From: Apium graveolens
Taxonomy: Eukaryota > Streptophyta > Magnoliopsida > Apiales > Apiaceae
NCBI RefSeq assembly: GCF_009905375.1
Contig: NC_133653.1
Coordinates: forward strand, 64,267,414 to 64,331,413
Length of the DNA stretch: 64,000 bases
Reading direction: 5' to 3'
The translations under genes and the position numbers were made by a program. Positions 23,832-35,709 of the stretch are shown one piece after another; the first letter of the stretch is position 1; the number at the start of each line of letters is the position of its first letter. The notes below the pieces were generated by a model, which searched no databases, was not told the DNA's origin, and saw nothing but the letters and a program-made list of their open reading frames with translations.

Positions 23832-24762
23832 TTGGATAAGCAATTTGCTAAGATTCTGGAGGTGTTTAAGAAACTTCATATCAACATACCTTTCGTTGAA
23901 ACTCTTAAACAGATACCTAGCTATGCGAGGTTTATGAAAGGTATTCTCTCTCAGAAAGTAAAGCTCGATGATTTAGAGACCGTTGCTCTTACGAAGGAAT
24001 ACAGTGATGTGCTGCAACAGAAGTTACCTCCAAAGCTTAAAGATCCTGAAAGCTTCACTATTCCTTGCACTATTGGAAACTTGTCATTCGATAAATGCTT
24101 GTGTGATTTGGGAGCTAGCATCAATCTGATGCCCTTGTCTATCTTCAAGAAGCTTGGTCTACCTGACCCGAAACTGACATACATGTCATTGCAACTAGCT
24201 GATCGTTTCAACACTTATCCGCGAGGAATAGTGGAGGATGTCTTGGTCAAGGTGGACAAGCTCATCTTCCCTGCTGATTTTGTAATTCTAGACTTTGAGG
24301 AAGATAGGAAGATTCCCATCATCTTGGAAAGACCATTCTTGGCTACAGGCCGAACTATGATTGATGTGCAAAAAGGAGAGCTTATGATGAAGGTTCACGA
24401 ACAAAAGGTCACTTTTAATGTGTTCAAGGCACTAAAGTTACCCATAGCTAAAGAGGAGTGCTTTAAAGTAGAGTGGGTCGACTCTGTCATGAATTCAGAG
24501 CCTCAACAATTGACAAAGTCAGATGCCTTAGAGAGATCTTTAATAGGGGAATCAGTTATTGAAGATGAAGAAAGAGCATAGCAGATGCTGGTTTTGAATG
24601 CACCTCCGTGGAAGAGGAAGTTGGATATACAATTCGATTCTCTTGGGTTAGCAGAACTAAAAATTTCTCATGAGCATTTTGAACCATCTATTGGAGAAGC
24701 TCCCACACTTGAGCTCAACCTACTGCTAGATCACTTGAGTTATTCATTCTTAGGTGCACCCC
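23832..24762 (+). pseudogene. Athila A protease and start of RT
   Basis: The open frame 23832-24581 holds an Athila retropepsin-like domain: FTIPCTIGNLSF, CDLGASINLMPLSIFKKLGL (active-site DLGA), YPRGIVEDVLVKVDKLIFPADFVILDF, IPIILERPFLATGRTMIDV. The next frame (24585-24762) is the linker before RT, homologous to B 35710-35820. The RT itself is gone: sequence jumps from SYSFLGAPHDKG into ORF3. The stretch 23380-23831 is a degraded gag-protease spacer with many stops. Confidence 0.85.
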
Positions 24763-25049
24763 ATGATAAGGGGTTGGGATATATTTTTGATGATGTAGAG
24801 AGTGGCTGGACAAATCTTCTCGTGCCTAAAGAGGGTTCTTCTCATGTGCAGTAGGTAGTTGATAGGACTTGTATTGGTGATGAGCAATACAAGTGAGTGA
24901 CTAGGCTTATGGAGGCCATGTACGACATTCACCATCATTTTGATGCATATTTGACACAAGCTTCGGGCACTATTTTCCAAGCCACTAGTGTCGAGGTTGA
25001 TTGGCCACCTGATCCTCCACCCGAGGAGGGTGATCTTTTCAACGATTAG
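24763..25049 (+). pseudogene. ORF3 tail of Athila A
   Basis: The last ~95 codons of the env-like ORF, fused by deletion to the pre-RT linker, with stops near 24853 and 24895 and a final TAG at 25047-25049. Closely matches 1-189. Confidence 0.75.
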
Positions 25050-25604
25050 GTATGCCTGGAATCCTTATTATTACCTTCAATGAGGACATTGAAAATTTTA
25101 AGTTTGTGGTAATAATATAAGGATTAGTTCGTGCGTGTCCATATAGATTCATATAGATTCATATTGCATGTAGAGTTGTTAAGTCATTCATATTTTTGCA
25201 TCATTATTCATATAGGTCATATTTCTTTGCATTGTTATTCGTGTTATTGAGTGAGTTCATTTAGTTGCATGTGCATGCATATAACATGATCCCTTAGGTT
25301 GAGCTATTTCTGATTGATTGGTTAATGTTCATGTGAATGTAGTGCTGAGGAATAGAGGGATGTTTAAGTCCTAATGAATTGATTTGCATGCTAGAAATAA
25401 AAAAAATCACAAAGTCTTATAGGTTTGCTTTTGAACTAGATCATGATCATACTTATTTATTTGTAGAGATTTAATCACTTGGTTATATTAAGAATTTTTT
25501 TGATTGTCGTAATGATGTAAGAACACTTATTTTTAAACTGGAGAAAAACTTGGATTTCATTGCTTGTTGTGAATAAGGCTAGGTGTCAAATTGCTAGTAG
25601 TCGG

Positions 25605-25663
25605 CTCATATTTTTATGAGTAGTCTAGGGTTGAATGAGATGGAGTGAAACGCACTCATTCAG
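25605..25663 (+). other. two conserved hairpins in the Athila 3' noncoding region (copy 2)
   Basis: Hairpin 1 at 25605-25620; hairpin 2 pairs TTGAATGAG (25631-25639) with CTCATTCAG (25655-25663), nine pairs including one G-T. They sit within the 1.25-kb noncoding stretch 25050-26295, which has no other credible feature apart from an A-rich tract near 25669-25705. Confidence 0.65.
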
Positions 25664-26295
25664 AAATTGTTAAAAAAATGAAAAAAAAAAAGAAAAGAGA
25701 AAAAAGTATGTGTTTATACATATTGATCAAGAGTGAGCTCTTTAATACTCGAGTTATTAAGTTCTTAGGGGACTTTGTGCCTAGTGACCTAAGGTTTTTC
25801 ATAGTCTGGGATCTGCTAATTTAACGCTCGCTACATGGGTATTATTGCATAAATCTTTTGGGACCTCATTCATGACACGATCAAATAAGCAGATTTGTTA
25901 TGTGTTCAATAATAACGTGAATCCTTGTATACCTCTAGTAGGATGAAGGTGTTATGAGTCATTATGTGTTTATCATCTATTCTGTTTATAAACTTGTTAT
26001 TGTTTTGATGAAAGATAAGTTATGGTTATTGATCTAGTACGAGAGTATATCTGTTAAGCATCCCACACGCGCATATTCTGGTTTGTGAGTTGATTTATGA
26101 GATTTATTCGAACTCTGTTTTGATTTATTGCATTCTTAGAGGCATTGGCTTATTCATTTGGTTATGTTTATTCTGAGGGGATCGATTGCATTATCATTTA
26201 GTTGCATTCACATAGTTGTATTCATGCATTAGGTTTGTTTTGTAGTTTTGAGTCTGTTTATGCTTAAGGAAAAACATCGATTCAAGTTTAGGGTG

Positions 26296-27740
26296 TGATA
26301 AGTGGATTTTATATCTACTTGGAACGCTTCATTATAAGCTTAAGTTGGTGTTTTGGATTCAAGTTATTGGTATTTTTATGTGTTTTTGTGTTATTGCATT
26401 ACAAGCAGTCATTGGAGGAAGAAAGAAGAGTTTCAAAGCAATATGCTGAAAAGAGATCAGAATTGGAAGCCTAGGCCATTTTCAAATTGTAGAAAATCTC
26501 GTTAGCTTCACTTGGGCAGTTGAATCGCCTAATTCTGACGAGCAGAACTCAAGATACGGCCAAAAGAAGAAATGTCAGAATTTTTCCAGAATGTCAGTGC
26601 GGCCGCGCCAGAACCAGCGAGCCCGCGCCGCTGAAAACACTATTCCAGCGCGGCCGCGCCTGAAAATAGCGCGCCTGCGCCCGGTTTCTGCCCCAGAATC
26701 TTGATTTTAGTCGAAATGAAAGATTTTGGGAGTCCTGGTCATCCTGGAGCCTATATACCAATAAAAAGACGTTTTTAACAAGGAGTGAGGGGAGAGCAAT
26801 AAGAAGACCTAGAGAGCACGAGAAGGCTACGGAGGAGAAGAAGACTTTTGTTTCCTTTAATTTAGGCGATACTTGGATGCTTGTTTTGGATTTGTCTTTG
26901 AACCCTAGCACTCTTATATTATTTATTATCATGCTTTCATTGGAACCTATGGTGACGATGAGTTCGTTTATGAACTAATCGTTATCGTGGGGTTCTAACG
27001 GATTTACTTATGGATTCCTATAGGAAAAATGTTCAATATCTTGGTGTGTGATGATTGATTGATATCCTAGTATTGGTTATGCTTATTCGTCTTATGTGCG
27101 TAGCTAATATATAAGATCGTGTGTTAATCTCTATTGAAGCGATAGTGAATATAGAGGTTTAGAACTTGCCATGCTAGCATATGTTCATGTGTTATTGTTA
27201 TGCATGATTCATAGGTAACTTTAACCATCTTACTTGCCCTATGTAATCACGATAGATAACTTGCGCATTAAACCGTTATGTTTTCAATTCTTATAGACAT
27301 ATATGGACTAAGCATAATTGGTGTCTATTCAACTTCTATCTCTTTTGTGGATGCTTGGTAGTAGGGTATTCGTACAATAAAAGTTGGCGTTTACTAGTTT
27401 CGTGTTATCTGATTTGTGTCATCACCATTACATGCTAAGGTTAAGAACAAAAAGGCTATTGAATGAAGTATTTAATGAAGTTAGGATCCCATGTTTGTCA
27501 TATATATTAATTCAACCATTCTTATTCTCCTAGTTATAATTGTTAGTTTAATTCTTAGTTATAAACAATCTCAACTTGTTATTTGTATTAGCATTGAACG
27601 ATAACCATACATTGTTGCATAGGTGCATAAATTGAACTTAACCTAAACCAGTCTCTGTGGGAACGAATCTGCTTTATCTCTTATACTACTTGTGAACGCG
27701 TATACTTGCGTGAATTTTAGCGCGTGTTTTCGCCCTAACA
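26296..27740 (+). repeat. 3' LTR of Athila A
   Basis: 1445 bp, same ends and promoter layout as 20782-22226. It is followed directly by a GT repeat, so the right target duplication cannot be checked without the off-window left end. Confidence 0.9.
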
Positions 27741-27768
27741 GTGTGTGTGTGTGTGTGTGTGTGTGTGT
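27741..27768. repeat. (GT)14 microsatellite
   Basis: 28 bases of perfect GT directly next to the Athila LTR end. Confidence 0.95.
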
Positions 27769-27896
27769 TGATAAGTGCGGGGCCATAAAGGTGTGAGTAT
27801 TTATATGTTGTTGTACGAGATAAGTGTTATACAGGATTCAAGATGGTGTGGCCTCCTAGATCCCTGACCACGGATTTTAGGGCGCCACACTATTGG
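27769..27896. other. unassigned sequence between Athila A and relic F
   Basis: About 130 bp without similarity to anything else in the window and without an ORF. The short inverted pair GTGTGGC ... GCCACAC is near its end. Confidence 0.4.
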
Positions 27897-30777
27897 AAAG
27901 TCTGTGCAATAAAATCTAAAATCAATCTCCACAGACTCAACAATAGTTTCAACTTATTTTCCTTTTACTTCTACTTTCTCAACATATATCCATCATCCGT
28001 TGATTAATGATTGTCTTTCAACGGATATGCTTCACAGGAGCCATCCGTTGATAATTCCAACTACATTTTCAATGGATATTTCAAATCCGTTGAATGTCAC
28101 TGCTCAACTTGATATTTTAAAATCTTTTACAAGTGCAGATGATTTAGTATTTTTCCAGTCACTTATAGGTTTGAGCGAAGGGAGTGAATTGATTGAGAGG
28201 CTGGCTTGCTCCTAGGGAAAAGGAGAGGAAAAGAGTGAACAAATGCATGTTATTTCTTCCAGCATGTCAAAAGAGAATGAGAGGAGTCCCACCTTAGATA
28301 GTAAAGGTGAGGGTGTGAGGGTGGTGAGCCAGGGAGAGCCTTTGATGCAAGAACAGAGAGATTATGTAGGAAAAGAAGGTACAAGAGAGATAAGGATGTC
28401 AGCCATTGCAAGTGAGTCAATGAATGTCAATGAGGTTGAAAGGAAATGACTATATCAGCAAGAATACAGAGATGTTATAGATTCTATTTTCCTAGATGCT
28501 GAGACATTTACTCACCCTGTCACAGCTTATGAAACATTGGCTATTCAGGGCAATGAAAAGGCAGAAAGGACACTAAATCTAGTACACACAACAACATCAA
28601 TGCAAAGGGCTAACGATGCTTTGTCCTCTATACCTCCTACAGCTGATGATGTGGAGTTAAATTTTGGAGCACATGTTGATTCTGAGTTTAAAGATGATTT
28701 TGATGATGAAGTTGGCACCAACTTGGGGGAGATGAAGGCCCTAGTTCTTCTACACAAACTCCAGAATGGATGCTCAGTAAGAAATACAGCTATCATCACT
28801 TCACTTCCACTATGTTCAAACTAATCAACCAGAATCAGACAACCATAGAAGCCTCTACAAATTCCGGCACGAGAGTTCTACTAGAAGCCCATCTTGAGTC
28901 TCTCTAACTGCACAAAATTCAACATCTCAAACAGACTCAAGATGTGGATGACATGAAGAATATAGTTGAGGCAGTTAAGAAAGAGTTGAATGAGAAAATT
29001 GAGGACAAACTTCCAAAAGCAACTATGAGGGAAGTACATCTCAAGTTGAGAAAGGAAACTGATTTGGCAAGAAAGGTTGAGGCCCTCACTGATAGACTGT
29101 CTAGATTTAAAAAATCTGTGGCCAAGATATTGGAAGGTCAATACAAACAGACTCAACTCCTTTTACAGTTGGTGGCTGATCAAACTTCAAACACTGCTCT
29201 ATTTGATGCTAACAAAAAGGGGGAGAAGGATATGCACATACAAGTCAGTAAAGTGATAGTTTCAGCTATTACTATCTCAAAGCCACCATCCTTGGACAGT
29301 ATTGATCTCATAAATCTTGCAGCAGCTGAGCTCAAGATAAAAGATCAAAGGAAACAGATTGATGACAGGATTGTACAAGTATTTGGTTCAACTGCTAATC
29401 AAGCAAAATATGTGGGGCATTCCACACAGTTGAATCCAATTACTTTAAAAGAAATGAAGCTAGGGAACTGTGAAAGAGGACAACCTTCAAAGAAAAAGAA
29501 ATAACAGTTTATTGTGGTTTTGAAGCCTAAAAATTATTCCTGAAAACTCTCTAGTAAAAACCCAATGGACCAAGCCTACTCACCTCCTAGACCTGATGAA
29601 ATGAAGCTGTTGGGTAGATAAATTGAAAGCTTCAAGACTACTAAAGATTCCATACTGAAGAGAAGGATGGCAAGGATCTACAGACATGGAAGATTGATAT
29701 GTGTGATGAGTGGTCACCTTCAGTTTGGAGAAGCCAAAAAGGAAGAGAAGCTAAGATTAAAATCTAAGAAAAAGCAGGCTGCTAAAGAAGCTCAACAAAA
29801 AAGTGAGAAGCCTGCTACCACAACTGAAAGTGAAAATCAAGTACCAAAGAATTCAGGAAAATGGTACTGGAAGGTTAGAGCCAAAAGAAATATCAATGAT
29901 AATGAAGAAATGAAAGCTGAGCCAATACAATCTACAACCTCAAATCAACCAATTGTGCCCACTGTGGAGCCAGCTGAATTCAAGGTTAATCCGGGTGTCA
30001 ATTTCCATGGTGAACCAATTGTGCCTAAGGATGAACCCATAGATTGGGACAGTTTACATGTGCCTGATCTCAATCTTCCAGTACTAGTCAAAAAGAAGAC
30101 TCTAAGAAGGAAACACATTGGAATCAAGTCTAACTCACTTCAATTCAAAGCCATCTCCAAGCCAAAACCCACAGTCAACAAGGAGGATTAAATCTTTATA
30201 TGTGACATCAAATAATTCTCATATATCAACCTTTATCTGGATGAGCTATAAGAAATAAGGGGGAGTGATGCTTCATACAAGCTACTAGAGAGATTGATGT
30301 TTAGATATAAAGGTGGCATGAAGATTACATGGCCTCTTTACCGAATTCTCAATAAAAGCTATAATGTCCTAGTAAAGGTGTTTTGTGTAATGAAGAAAGA
30401 TTTTGGATTCACTAAGGTGGCCAAATCAGAAGTTCTCAGCAAGATCAGCCAAATCAAACAAAGCTGGAGAGATCCAAATGAACTACCTAGAATTTTGACT
30501 ATCCCATACACAGGTGATAGAGTGTATTTGAGACCCTACTGGATGAGGAAGTTCAAAGATGAAAGATAAGTCAGGAGATTTTTCAGACTTGAAGACCAGC
30601 TGTAAATATCAAGTAATGATACACTCAAAGAAATACAAGAGATGTTGGACATCAACAATGAAAATGAAGCTGAATTCATTAGACAACTTCAAAATCGGAT
30701 CGAGGAGAATGATAAGAGGCTGGGAAAGAGGACAAGGGATTCAAGGAAAAAGAGATAATCAGTTTAGTCCAGAGTAG
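27897..30777 (+). pseudogene. extra ORF of SIRE-like relic F
   Basis: Plus-strand homologue of the Copia-1 extra ORF, in pieces: 28000-28215, 28243-28449, 28537-28824, 28944-29504, 29667-30191, 30294-30569 and a last segment to about 30756. Landmarks in order are the motif hairpins near 28000, ERSPTLDSKGEGVRVVSQGE, the TFTHPVTAYETLA segment, a coiled coil around 28944-29200, the basic helix near 29740, VPKDEPIDWDSL, and IPYTGDRVYLRPYW. More diverged than the other two copies. Its 5' end, gag and pol are not present, so F is truncated at about 27897. Confidence 0.85.
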
Positions 30778-30949
30778 CACCTTGAAAATGACATGTAAAT
30801 ATTCTTTACTTTCTTGGTTCAATTTTTCAATAGAAGCATTTTGTAATTTATCTACTTTTTAATGTATTAGTCTTTATAGGGTGTTTTGTTATCATCAAGT
30901 TAACCTGAATTTATGTTTACAATTCCATTAGACATAAATTGGGGGAGAT

Positions 30950-31745
30950 TGTAAGGAATATGTTGTAGGCTTGATGATAAATTACCAAAACACTCTAAGT
31001 AGATAAGTTAAATGATAATTTGTAGCTCTCAGTGGATAACCACATTATCTGTTGAAAGAGTAGCTTATATGAATAAGTGTGTAGCACATTCTGTATACTA
31101 GAATAGCTGAGGAATTTGGGAGTTTTAGTTATTTCTAATTCATGTTGACTACTAGCAAGATATACAAAATAGGAGGGTTAATTGTAAATATAAAATGCCT
31201 TGTAATTTTGTATAAGTGTAAGAGTATCAACTGTTATGGAAATAACTTCAACTGCTAATCTACAAAACTTCAACGGATGAGCTATTCAAGTTTCAACGGA
31301 TGAGCAAGTCAGGTTTCAATGGATAACAGATCAAGTTTTAATGGATAACTCATATAAAGCTTCAACGGATGATCAATCAAAATAGCAGTTGAAAGGGACT
31401 TGACAGTGACTTGACAGTCACATGGGTTGATTGTATACAAAAGAAATGTGCCAGCCTAATTGCAGGTGTTAGAAGAAAATAAAGCATTTCCATTTCCATG
31501 CAAAATAGGGACGTTCAAAGATGTTATATCTAACTAGATTGCATTGGATAGAGAATTGAAGAAACATGTGATTAGACCTAGCGGTTAGGTTTTAGTCTTT
31601 GTCTTATTTCACATGTATCGCGGTGATATAAAAACTAAGAGTAGCAAGTATTTAAAAAAAATTACATTTTTTATTTAGAACAACAGAGCAAGAAATTTGT
31701 ATCCTTAGTCCCTAGAGTTCTAAGTTTGTAAACACTTATAAGCAG
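30950..31745 (+). repeat. 3' LTR of relic F, first part (U3)
   Basis: Begins TGTAAGG after the polypurine tract. GGAT cores at 31275, 31298, 31321, 31343 and 31367 form an array with a 22-24 bp period, mostly in CAACGGAT form. A TATA-like GATATAAAAAC is near 31626. The last bases before Athila C are AGCAG (31741-31745). Confidence 0.85.
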
Positions 31746-31761
31746 TGTTAGGACTAGAACA

Positions 31762-33185
31762 TGATAAGTGGCATTTTATACCACTTAGAACGTCTTATAA
31801 TGGCTTGAATTGATGTCTTGAAATCAAGTATTTTTGTGTATTTGATGCGTTTTTCTAGTGTTTCTGCATTTCAGGGTATAACTCGCGTAATTAGGGAGAT
31901 TTCATCATAATAAGCCTAGGGAAGTACTTGGAATCAGTTGCGGGGAGTTGTGCGAAGAAATCAGCAAAATAAGAGAAGAAGTGGAATTTTCCAGAAACTG
32001 TGCAGGCACCTGCCTGGAGCTTGCAGGTGACCGCCTGGAGAGCAGGCGCCCGCGTGGGAATGGAGGCAGCCGCCTGGGGTCATAATTTTAGAATTTGGAT
32101 TTTCTAATTTGACTTCTATTGGGCTTCTGACGGCGCTGTCTCTTGTGGACTCTTATATAAGCAATCTTGGGAGACGTTTCACAACAACAAGTGACAAGCA
32201 AGGAGCAAGAAGAGAAGATTAAAAAGACCGTTTTAGCACACCACAATGAAGAAGAGGAAGCATACGTTTCTTGTAATTCTTTTATTCGTTGTAAAAGTGG
32301 ATGCTAGTTTTCTTTACTTTGAACCTTAATACTCCTGTGACGTACTCTGATTTTATTAAGTATTTTTATTATTTTATATTGTTGTGTTATTATCATGCTT
32401 TCATATGAACCCATGGTGACGATGAGTTCTATCAGGGGCTAATCGTGATCATGGGGTCGTAGCGGATTTTCTATGGATTTATTTAGTTAATTGTTTAATA
32501 CCTTGGTATATGATGATTGTATGATATCTAGCATAAATTGTGCTTATTCGTCTTATGTGCGTCATGAACATATAAGATAGCCTGTTAATCTCTTGTGAAG
32601 CGACAGTTAATCTTGAGATTTAGAACTTTCCATGCTAGCATAGGTTCATGTATTGTATACATGATTAGTGGGTAACTCTAAACGTTTTACTTGCCCTGTG
32701 TAATCATAATGAATAACTTGCGCTTAAATCGTTATGTTGTCAAATTCTGTAGACATATAGGGTCTCAATATAATTGATGTCTATTCAACTTCTGTCTTAA
32801 TTGTGGATGCTTGGTAGAATAGTAATTATGCAACGAAAGTTGGCTTTTATCAGTTTCGTGTTGTTCGATTAATATCATCACCGTTACATGCTAAGGGTAA
32901 TAACAATAACTATTGAATAAAGTAGTAATGAAGTTATGATCTCATGTGTGTTTAATATTGTGAATTCAAGTTTTAATTTAAGTATTTAATTCTCGTAGTT
33001 AATAATTAGTTAATCAACCTTAAGTGTTATTGTCTTGACATTGAGAAGTAATCATACATTGGTGAGTAAGTGTTAATTAAATACAATTAATCAGAGTCTC
33101 TGTGGGAACGAACTAGAAATCATTATATATTACTTGCGAACGCGTATATTTGCGTGAATTATTAGTGCATGCTTTGTGCCTAACA
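31762..33185 (+). repeat. 5' LTR of Athila B
   Basis: 1424 bp. GC blocks start at 32004, 32025, 32044 and 32064; TATA box near 32153-32160. Confidence 0.93.
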
Positions 33186-33191
33186 AGTTTT

Positions 33192-33209
33192 TGGCGTCGC
33201 TGCCGGGGA
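33192..33209 (+). other. primer-binding site of Athila B (tRNA-Asp type)
   Basis: TGGCGTCGCTGCCGGGGA six bases after the LTR, two changes from the usual tRNA-Asp complement. Confidence 0.85.
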
Positions 33210-33324
33210 CTCGGTGTTAATTTGTTTAGTTTATGTACTTGCCATCAGTGGTCATTAGGACTCATTGATTAAGACTTGTTACTTATTGTTTCCGGATGTA
33301 TTTCAGGTACTCTAGCGAGCGTTT

Positions 33325-34494
33325 ATGCAAACACGTTCTCGCACTCGCAAGGGGAATCTAGATATGGTTGAGGAGACAGATTCACTTCTTGACATTCCGG
33401 AGAAGTTAGATTTTGAGGATTCGGATAAAGAGAGTGAAAAGAAAGAATCGGTAATCATGGGTGATCGTATAGTTCCAGCAGATCCAGCTCTTATGGACTT
33501 TTATCGGCCTAAAATTGATGACATTCAGTCAAGCATCATTCATCCGGCTATTGAGGCCAATAATTTTGAAATCAAGCCGGGCACTATTCAGATGGTGCAG
33601 AATTCTGTTTCTTTCGGAGGTGCTGCGACTGAAGATCCCAACATGCATATCAGGAATTTTGTTGAGATCTGCAGTACTTTCAAATATAATGGTGTCACTG
33701 ATGAGGCTATCAAGATGAAGCTTTTCCCATTCTCTCTTAGGGATAAAGCTAAGGACTGGTTACATTCTTTACCAGCCGGGTCCATCACTACTTGGGAAGA
33801 TCTTGCGTAAAAGTTTCTGGTGAACTTCTATCCAATGGCCAAGACTGCAGCTATGAGGAGTGCTCTTACTCAGTTTGCGCAACAACCAACAGAATCTATG
33901 TGCGAAGCTTGGGAGCGCTATAAGGAGATATTGAGAAAGTGTCCACATCATGGTATGCCTGACTGGATGGTGATCACTGGGTTCTACAATGGTTTGGGGG
34001 CCCAATCTCGGCCCATGCTCGATGCAGCTTCTGGAGGTGCCTTGTGGGCCAAAAGCTATACTGAGGCCTATAATCTCATTGAAACTATAGTTGCAAATGA
34101 GTATCAAAACCCAACTCAAAGGATGATGCCTAGGAAGGTAGCAGGTATTCTGGAAGTTGATGCAGCTACAGCTATTGCAGCGCAGCTCCAAGCGATGTCT
34201 ATGAAGGTCGATTCTTTAGCCAACTATGGAGTCAATTAGATAGCTATTATCTGTGAGCTTTGTGCAGGCTCTCATGCTACGGATCAGTGTTCTCTTGTTA
34301 ATGAATCTATTCAGTATATGAATAATTATCAGCGACCGCAGCAGCCTGTGCCAGCTACTTATCATCCTAATAACAGAAATCATCCCAATTTTAGTTGGAG
34401 CAACAATCAGAATGCTGTTTAGCAACCATATCAGCAAGCTGTAAGTAAACAGTTTAATCAACCTGGATTCCAGCAGCCTCAATAATATGCTCAA
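33325..34494 (+). pseudogene. Athila B gag
   Basis: Starts MQTRSRTRKGNLDMVEE, an acidic N-terminus, then MGDRIVPADPALMDFYRPKIDDIQSS and the Athila capsid core (EDPNMHIRNFVEICSTFKYNG, WLHSLPAGSITTWEDLA). In-frame stops occur at 33808 (Gln codon expected), after NYGVN at 34237, and near 34421; the frame otherwise continues through MAKTAAMRSALTQFAQQ, LDAASGGALW, the knuckle CELCAGSHATDQC and a Gln/Asn-rich tail. Damage is by point mutation, not rearrangement. Confidence 0.9.
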
Positions 34495-34560
34495 AGGCAA
34501 TCATATCCTCAACAAGGAGGTGTTGTTCCACCTTCTAGTGCTGATTTCGAGGAGCTAAAG

Positions 34561-35700
34561 TTGTTGTGCAAAAGTCAGGTTGTTTCTATCAAGACCTTGG
34601 AGAATCAAATCGGTCAAATAGTCAAGGCCTTGCTCAATCGTCAACCTGGCACACTTCCCAGCGATACTGAAGTGCCAGGCAGGAAGGAAGCTAAGGAGCA
34701 AGTCAGAGCTGTTACCTTAAGGTTTGGACAAGTTGTTGAATCTGAAAAGCAAAAGATGGAGAAGCTGAAGTTGTAGATGAAGAAGAAAAGCAAAAGGAGA
34801 AAGAGGGGGAACCAAGGAAGACTACTGTTGTACACACTCTGCCTGAGGGTAATACAGGGGAGAAATAGCTCTATCCTCCACCACTTTTTCCTAAGAGATT
34901 GCAAAAACAAAAGCTGGATAAGCAATTCGGTAAGTTTCTAGAGGTGTTCAAGAAACTTCACATCAACATACCTTTCGCTGAGGCTCTGGAGCAAATGCCT
35001 AGTTATGCGAAATTCATGAAAGGTATTCTTTCAAGGAAGGTGAAACTGGATGATCTTGATACAGTTGCTCTAACGGAAGAGTTCAGTTATGTGCTGCAAC
35101 AAAAGTTACCTCCAAAGCTTAAGGATCCAGGTAGCTTCACCATTCCTTGCACCATTGGCAAGTTGTCATTCGGCAAGTGCCTTTGCGATTTGGGAGCAAG
35201 CATCAATCTGATGTTGTTGTCTATCTTCAAAAAGTTAAATTTTCCTGATCCAAAACCCACCTACATGTCTCTACAATTGGCTTATCGTTCTATTACATAC
35301 CCAGAGGCATCGTGGATGACGTGTTGAGGTAAAGGTGGATAAGCTCATCTTTTCTGCAGACTTTTTCATTCTGGATTTTGAGGAAGATAAGAAGATTCCC
35401 ATAATCTTGGGAAGACCTTTCTTGGCTACAGGTCGTACCTTGATAGATGTGCAAAAAGGTGAACTTACTATGCGGGTGCAAGATCAGGATGTAACAGGTA
35501 ATGTATTTAATGCAATGAAATTCCCTACAGAAGATGAGGAGTGCTTCAAGGTGGATTTGATTGATTCTGCAGTAACTTCAAAACTTGATCATGAGCTAAG
35601 GTCTGATGCCTTAGAAAAAGCCTTATTGGGGGAATTTGACAATGAAGATGATGAAGGCAATGAGCAACTACAATATCTAAATGCTTCTCCTTGGAAGTGA
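34561..35700 (+). pseudogene. Athila B gag-protease spacer and protease
   Basis: 34561-34776 is a Glu/Lys-rich spacer. 34899-35327 carries KLDKQFGKFLEVFKKLHINIPFAEAL, LPPKLKDPGSFTIPCTIGKLSF and CDLGASINLM, the retropepsin-like core with DLGA. A one-base change in length near 35322 shifts the frame; 35335-35700 continues with ADFFILDFEEDKKIPIILGRPFLATGRTLIDV and an acidic tail. Similar to the A and C copies. Confidence 0.88.
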
Positions 35701-35709
35701 AATCTATAC

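Larger units (their letters stand above)
20782..27740 (+). mobile_element. Athila A: internally deleted Athila sharing its 5' LTR with the upstream element
   Basis: Two 1445-bp LTRs, both starting TGATAAGTGG and ending CCCTAACA, enclose 4.07 kb holding gag, protease and the ORF3 tail. RT, RNase H, integrase and most of ORF3 are missing, with the join near 24763. Because an Athila 3' noncoding region lies directly upstream of the left LTR, the arrangement is internal-LTR-internal-LTR, a tandem rather than an isolated insertion. Confidence 0.88.

Noticed and set aside
27769..27896. Host gene fragment
   Set aside because: No ORF, splice pattern or similarity that I can support; left as unassigned.
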